Assembly: GCA_022576105.1 (NCBI GenBank)
Contig: JACZRM010000122.1
Location: 1 to 5,847, forward strand
Source: Chloroflexota bacterium
GTDB taxonomy: Bacteria > Chloroflexota > Dehalococcoidia > UBA3495
Direction: 5' to 3'
DNA: 5,847 nt
The position numbers and the translations under genes were made by a program. Under the pieces are notes generated by a model. The model saw nothing but the letters and a program-made list of their open reading frames with translations, did no database searches and was not told the origin of the DNA. Shown piece by piece: positions 4,763 through 5,847 of this stretch; within the stretch, counting starts at the first letter, position 1, and each line of letters begins with the position of its first letter.

Positions 4763-5071
4763 ATGGCTGAGGCAGTCACCAAGGACGAAGTCTATGAAGC
4801 CTTGAAGACCGTCTACGACCCGGAAATTCCGGTCAACGTGGTAGATTTGGGTCTGATTTACGATGTGCAGGTGGACGACAAGAATGACGTCTATGTACAG
4901 ATGACTCTAACTTTCCCAGGCTGCGGAATGGGACCTCAGATCGCCCAGCAGGCCGAGTGGGCGATTCAGGACTTGGAAGGCGTGGAGGACGTGAATATTG
5001 AGCTTACCTTCGAACCTCCCTGGAGCCCGGACTTGATCAGTGGGGAAGCCCGCGCTCAATTGGGCATCTAG
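4763..5071 (+). CDS. DUF59 / MIP18-family Fe-S cluster maturation protein (SufT/PaaD-like)
   Basis: A 102-aa single-domain protein covering the whole MIP18-like (DUF59) fold. Relatives (SufT, the PaaD N-terminal domain, eukaryotic CIA2/MIP18) help mature or deliver Fe-S clusters to target proteins. Landmarks: EVYEALKTVYDPEIPVNVVD (9-28), LGLIYDV (29-35), MTLTFPGCGMG (47-57) with conserved C54, and a C-terminal FEPPWSPDLISGEAR. In SufT-type proteins the Cys of the TxPGC motif is implicated in function. SD AGGAGG lies 6 nt before the ATG. The stop is 59 nt ahead of an Mrp-like ATPase with no promoter evident between, so both are likely co-transcribed. Many Mrp proteins carry this domain fused at their own N-terminus; here it is a separate gene. 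The client protein is unknown. Confidence 0.88.
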   Translation: MAEAVTKDEVYEALKTVYDPEIPVNVVDLGLIYDVQVDDKNDVYVQMTLTFPGCGMGPQIAQQAEWAIQDLEGVEDVNIELTFEPPWSPDLISGEARAQLGI

Positions 5072-5108
5072 TCCCAGGTCCGCAATGTTTTGTTAACCCT
5101 AATTAACG

Positions 5109-5123
5109 CCAGCGCTTAGCTGG
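5109..5123 (+). promoter_or_regulatory. Hairpin touching the ribosome binding site of the Mrp-like gene
   Basis: CCAGC (5109-5113) pairs with GCTGG (5119-5123) around loop GCTTA. The right arm takes the first two G of the SD GGAGG (5122-5126), and TTTT (5127-5130) separates it from the ATG. The fold could lower translation relative to the upstream gene. With only 5 bp and a short T-tract, termination is unlikely. Confidence 0.4.
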
Positions 5124-5130
5124 AGGTTTT

Positions 5131-5847
5131 ATGCCGACCCCTCAAGAAAATGCCAAACTTGAGCAAATAAAGCGCAATTGGCAGCAAAAACGTCAAATTA
5201 CCGACCGATTTGCGACCATCAAGACCAAGATCGGCGTCTACAGCGGTAAAGGCGGAGTGGGCAAGACCACCGTGGCCGTCAATTTAGCCGCCACACTGGC
5301 CAAACAGGGCGCCAAGGTTGGCCTGCTGGACGTGGATATTGACTGCCCCAACGTCAACAAGGTGCTGGGTATCACCGAACCGCCGGAGTATGTGAACGGA
5401 GAAATTCACCCGGCCGAGAAGTGGGGCGTGAAAGTAGTCTCAATGGCTTTCTTCCAAGAGAACGAGGAAGAGGCCATAATCTGGCGCGGGCCAATGATCC
5501 ACAACGCGATCAATCAGTTTCTACAGACTACGGTCTGGGGCGAACTGGACTATCTGGTTATTGACCTGCCCCCCGGTACGTCCGATTCACCGCTGACGGT
5601 GATGCAGACCGTTCCGATGGATGGCTTTTTAGTGGTAAGCACCCCCCAGCAGTTGGCTAATGTCGATGCTAAACGTTGCATCAATATGATACGAAAACTC
5701 AATCTGAATATCTTGGGCGTGGTCGAAAACTATACCGGGGATGTCTTTGGGCAAGGAGCGGGTGAGGACCTGGCCGGGGAAGTTGACGCTCCCTTTTTGG
5801 GTCGGATGGAGTTGCGGTCCTCATACCGGGACACTTCCAAGCCAACG
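5131..5847 (+). CDS. mrp: Mrp/Nbp35/ApbC-type P-loop ATPase, 3' end outside window, CxxC apparently missing
   Basis: The frame is open for 239 codons to the window edge, so the C-terminus is unseen. Mrp/ApbC/Nbp35 ATPases are cytoplasmic dimeric Fe-S carriers that bind a bridging [4Fe-4S] cluster and transfer it to apoproteins. Seen: deviant Walker A SGKGGVGKTT (38-47; K40 and K45), GLLDVDIDCPNVNKVLG (64-80), WRGPM (118-122), the Walker B-like DYLVIDLPPGTSD (140-152), and VVSTPQQLANVDAKR (168-182). After GVVEN (196-200) the chain goes directly via YTGD to VFGQGAGEDLA and PFLGRMEL. Family members normally have roughly 10 more residues here carrying CPxCG. Only C72 and C183 are present in the visible part. 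The N-terminus is a short charged stretch instead of a fused DUF59 domain, which is supplied by the preceding gene. SD GGAGG lies 4 nt before the ATG, partly inside a hairpin. ParA/MinD-like ATPases are the alternative, but the ID-LPPGTSD motif favours Mrp. Confidence 0.88.
   Translation, partial: MPTPQENAKLEQIKRNWQQKRQITDRFATIKTKIGVYSGKGGVGKTTVAVNLAATLAKQGAKVGLLDVDIDCPNVNKVLGITEPPEYVNGEIHPAEKWGVKVVSMAFFQENEEEAIIWRGPMIHNAINQFLQTTVWGELDYLVIDLPPGTSDSPLTVMQTVPMDGFLVVSTPQQLANVDAKRCINMIRKLNLNILGVVENYTGDVFGQGAGEDLAGEVDAPFLGRMELRSSYRDTSKPT

Overview
The window looks like chromosomal DNA of a free-living bacterium with moderate-to-high GC, good Shine-Dalgarno (SD) sequences (GGAGG types) and sigma70-like promoters. 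The unusual GreA, the stand-alone DUF59 protein next to an Mrp-like ATPase, and the in-frame UGA in a peroxiredoxin are compatible with a deep-branching Chloroflexota-like lineage. That placement is a low-confidence inference from protein flavour; no rRNA or tRNA is present to anchor it. No phage, IS or CRISPR was seen.

Layout. Positions 1-194 are a hairpin-rich non-coding tail. Positions 195-1187 (minus) encode a metallo-beta-lactamase-fold exonuclease/RNA-processing-type enzyme, read from an extended -10 promoter. Positions 1188-1506 form a divergent intergenic region holding an inverted pair of REP-like palindromes (REPIN-like) and the promoter of the next gene. Positions 1507-1971 (plus) are a peroxiredoxin gene interrupted by one TGA exactly at the peroxidatic-cysteine codon. 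A hairpin 13 nt downstream fits a bacterial SECIS element, so I read it as a 154-aa selenoprotein that simple gene callers would cut to its C-terminal half. A 10-bp hairpin at 1981-2005 separates it from a convergent greA.

Positions 2052-2867 (minus) encode a GreA-type transcript cleavage factor with about 110 extra N-terminal residues resembling the SAM-like core-binding domain of tyrosine recombinases. Positions 2881-3563 lack a convincing gene but carry two tandem repeats; the second one ends in the ribosome binding site of the next gene. Positions 3564-4529 (plus) encode an NADPH:quinone oxidoreductase of the zinc-free MDR family.

The right end is a probable two-gene Fe-S cluster maturation operon. 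A strong promoter at 4703-4732 is overlapped by a perfect 33-bp palindrome (likely operator) and followed by a SufT/MIP18-like DUF59 protein and an Mrp/Nbp35-type P-loop ATPase that runs off the window. The ATPase seems to lack the CxxC that normally holds the bridging cluster. Sec-peroxiredoxin, quinone reductase and Fe-S maturation together suggest redox housekeeping, but the genes are in separate transcription units, so a joint pathway is only a guess.
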